NCBI GenBank assembly: GCA_015494595.1
Contig: WGAX01000094.1
Coordinates: 1-6,975 of the forward strand
From: Nitratiruptor sp.
Lineage (GTDB): Bacteria > Campylobacterota > Campylobacteria > Campylobacterales > Nitratiruptoraceae
Direction of reading: 5' to 3'
Length of the DNA stretch: 6,975 bases
Within the stretch, counting starts at the first letter, position 1; the number at the start of each line of letters is the position of its first letter. The notes under the pieces are model-generated. The model was not told the DNA's origin and made no database searches. It was given only the letters and a program-made list of their open reading frames with translations. Of this stretch, positions 5,967-6,975 are shown piece by piece. A program made the translations under genes and the position numbers.

Positions 5967-6821
5967 ATGGCACTCAAAATCAACTACAACTTTCAAAGTG
6001 ATTTCACTCACGCAAATATGCTAAGAACTGAAGCAAGAGTGAATAAGAATTTGGAGCACCTAGCAACAGGTAATAGAATTAATCGTGCTGCAGACGATGC
6101 AGCTGGTATGTTTATTTCAGATCAGTTAAAAACTTATGCAGTGTCTTTGGATCAGGGTACAAGAAATGCTCAAGACGGTATTAGTATTGCACAGATTGCA
6201 CAAGGAAGTATGGGTGAGATTTACAATATTCTTAATGATGTAAAATCCAAAACTATCCAAGCAGCAAATACAAGTGATGATGATTCTAGGAAATCTTTGC
6301 AGCAAGATATTAACAAGCTAGTTGATGCTATCGGGAAAATTTTAAAAGATACTGAATTTAATGGAATGAAACTTTTCTCAAGTGGAGAGCAGACTTTTAC
6401 TATTCACTATGGAGGAAGAACAAAACAAGAGCTTACTATCAAAACCGCTACAGCGACTGCGCAAGCAGGGGCTAGTGCCAGTGACGCTTCTACTGTAACT
6501 ATTGGGACTAAAGGCTATAAAATTGATGTGACAAGTCAAACCAAAGCCAATCTTTCAGTTGCAACAGTGGATGCGTTAATTAAAGCAGTAGATACTGTTG
6601 CAGCAAGTTTTGGCTCGGCCCAGATTGAGCTTGAAAAGATTATCTCCAATAATGAGACACAAAAAGTAAATACCAACGATGCAGAGAGCCGTATTAGACA
6701 TGTTGACTTCGCAAAAGAGATGGCAGAATTTACTAAAAACAATATCCTTATGCAAGCAGGTGCAGCAATGTTGGGTCAAGCCAGACAGCAGTCACAACTT
6801 GTACTTCAACTCATTCGATAA
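5967..6821 (+). CDS. fliC: Flagellin, short form
   Basis: Structural subunit of the flagellar filament, exported by the flagellar type III system; no cleavable signal is expected. The N-terminal D0/D1 region (about 1-140) includes HLATGNRINRAADDAAGMFI at 31-50 and GISIAQIAQGSM at 71-82. The C-terminal D1/D0 region (about 205-284) includes RIRHVDFAKEMAEFTKNNIL at 242-261 and ends in LVLQLIR. At 284 residues it is much shorter than Campylobacter or Helicobacter flagellins (over 500) because the middle is only about 60 residues. That middle part is rich in Ser, Thr and Ala (159-200) and offers candidate O-glycosylation sites. The TLR5-contact positions read Asp91 and Lys95 in place of the Arg and Leu of Salmonella. 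A strong SD, AGGAGG, sits 6 bases upstream of the ATG. The N-terminus (MALKINYNF) recalls Aquifex-type flagellins from memory only. Confidence 0.96.
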   Translation: MALKINYNFQSDFTHANMLRTEARVNKNLEHLATGNRINRAADDAAGMFISDQLKTYAVSLDQGTRNAQDGISIAQIAQGSMGEIYNILNDVKSKTIQAANTSDDDSRKSLQQDINKLVDAIGKILKDTEFNGMKLFSSGEQTFTIHYGGRTKQELTIKTATATAQAGASASDASTVTIGTKGYKIDVTSQTKANLSVATVDALIKAVDTVAASFGSAQIELEKIISNNETQKVNTNDAESRIRHVDFAKEMAEFTKNNILMQAGAAMLGQARQQSQLVLQLIR

Positions 6822-6845
6822 GGGAATTCCCTTATCGATCTTTTA
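6815..6845 (+). terminator. Rho-independent terminator of flagellin, overlapping its stop codon
   Basis: Positions 6815-6838 form a 24-base perfect palindrome, giving a 10-bp stem (TCGATAAGGG with CCCTTATCGA) and an AATT loop, followed by TCTTTTA. The flagellin stop codon TAA (6819-6821) lies in the left arm. The reverse strand lacks a U-run after the stem, so termination should act on plus-strand transcripts only. Confidence 0.82.
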
Positions 6846-6871
6846 GCTAAGTCCTGGAAGATTTAGCTAAG
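6842..6871 (+). repeat. Short direct repeat TTTAGCTAAG, two copies 20 bases apart, before the FlaG-like gene
   Basis: TTTAGCTAAG occurs at 6842-6851 and again at 6862-6871. The spacing of 20 bases is about two helical turns. The 9-base core TTTAGCTAA also lies inside the palindromic promoter at 916-924 and once in coding sequence at 170-178. It could be a regulator site or chance in AT-rich DNA. The space before the FlaG-like gene shows no clear sigma-28 or sigma-54 promoter. Confidence 0.4.
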
Positions 6872-6888
6872 AGATTGAGGAGAGTGAT

Positions 6889-6975
6889 ATGGATGTAAAA
6901 GCTATTCAATCTACCCAAGCGGCGCTGGATATGCATACAGCTAACAGTGTGCCTGAGAATCAAAAAAAGGTGGCT
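6889..6975 (+). CDS. flaG: FlaG-like flagellar protein (partial, cut by the right edge)
   Basis: An open frame begins with ATG at 6889 and stays open for 29 codons to the window end. A good SD (GAGGAGA, 6877-6883) lies 5 bases upstream of the ATG. The visible peptide starts MDVKAIQSTQAALDM and is polar, with no signal peptide or membrane span. FlaG-family proteins are small, have this kind of short variable polar N-terminus, and usually sit between flagellin or other filament genes and fliD-fliS in Campylobacterota; they influence filament length. The assignment rests mainly on position, because the conserved C-terminal part is outside the window. Another small flagellar protein is possible. 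Transcription may come from read-through past the flagellin terminator or from an unrecognised promoter. Confidence 0.55.
   Translation, partial: MDVKAIQSTQAALDMHTANSVPENQKKVA

Noticed and set aside
6536..6779. Two overlapping minus-strand open frames within flagellin
   Set aside because: They are antisense to the conserved C-terminal flagellin domain and have no motif of their own.
6855..6868. Possible sigma-54 promoter (TGG...GC) before the FlaG-like gene
   Set aside because: The GG and GC elements are separated by 8 bases, not the required 10, and the surrounding consensus is poor.
1..6975. CRISPR array, tRNA, rRNA, insertion sequence or attachment site
   Set aside because: I saw no regularly spaced repeats, RNA gene signatures, transposase motifs or terminal repeats on either strand.

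Overview
The window looks like a flagellin locus from a low-GC Gram-negative bacterium, most likely a Campylobacterota (epsilonproteobacterial) species, possibly a vent-type lineage such as Nitratiruptor or Nautilia. The reasons are the AT-rich base composition, tightly overlapping genes, a flagellin of the Campylobacter/Helicobacter TLR5-evading type, and promoters with a -10 box but no obvious -35 box. The genus assignment is inference from sequence style and was not tested by a search.

Layout. Positions 1-892 (minus strand) hold the N-terminal 297 codons of a divergent GT2-like glycosyltransferase with a TPR-like tail; it runs off the left edge. A 69-base divergent intergenic region (893-961) carries a 14-base perfect palindrome that provides a TAAAAT -10 box on each strand. 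From 962 to 5919 five plus-strand genes are fused by 4-base start/stop overlaps: a UDP-GlcNAc 2-epimerase (wecB/mnaA), a glycerol-3-phosphate cytidylyltransferase (tagD-like), a CDP-glycerol glycerophosphotransferase (TagB/TagF family), a GT-A-type glycosyltransferase of unassigned family, and a GT2 glycosyltransferase with a long TPR-like C-terminal region. A 47-base gap with a sigma-28-type promoter leads to a short flagellin gene (5967-6821). A hairpin terminator overlaps its stop codon. The start of a FlaG-like gene follows at 6889 and is cut by the right edge.

How the genes fit together. The epimerase makes UDP-ManNAc, the cytidylyltransferase makes CDP-glycerol, and the TagB/F-like enzyme moves glycerol phosphate from CDP-glycerol to a sugar acceptor. 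In Gram-positive bacteria this trio (MnaA, TagD, TagB) helps build the linkage unit of wall teichoic acid. Here it sits in one operon with two glycosyltransferases, directly upstream of flagellin. The most interesting reading is a pathway for a glycerol-phosphate-bearing, ManNAc-containing glycan that decorates flagellin, with the TPR glycosyltransferase(s) as candidate protein-modifying enzymes. A teichoic-acid-like capsule or LPS side chain is the main alternative. No gene-free stretch exceeds 300 bases.
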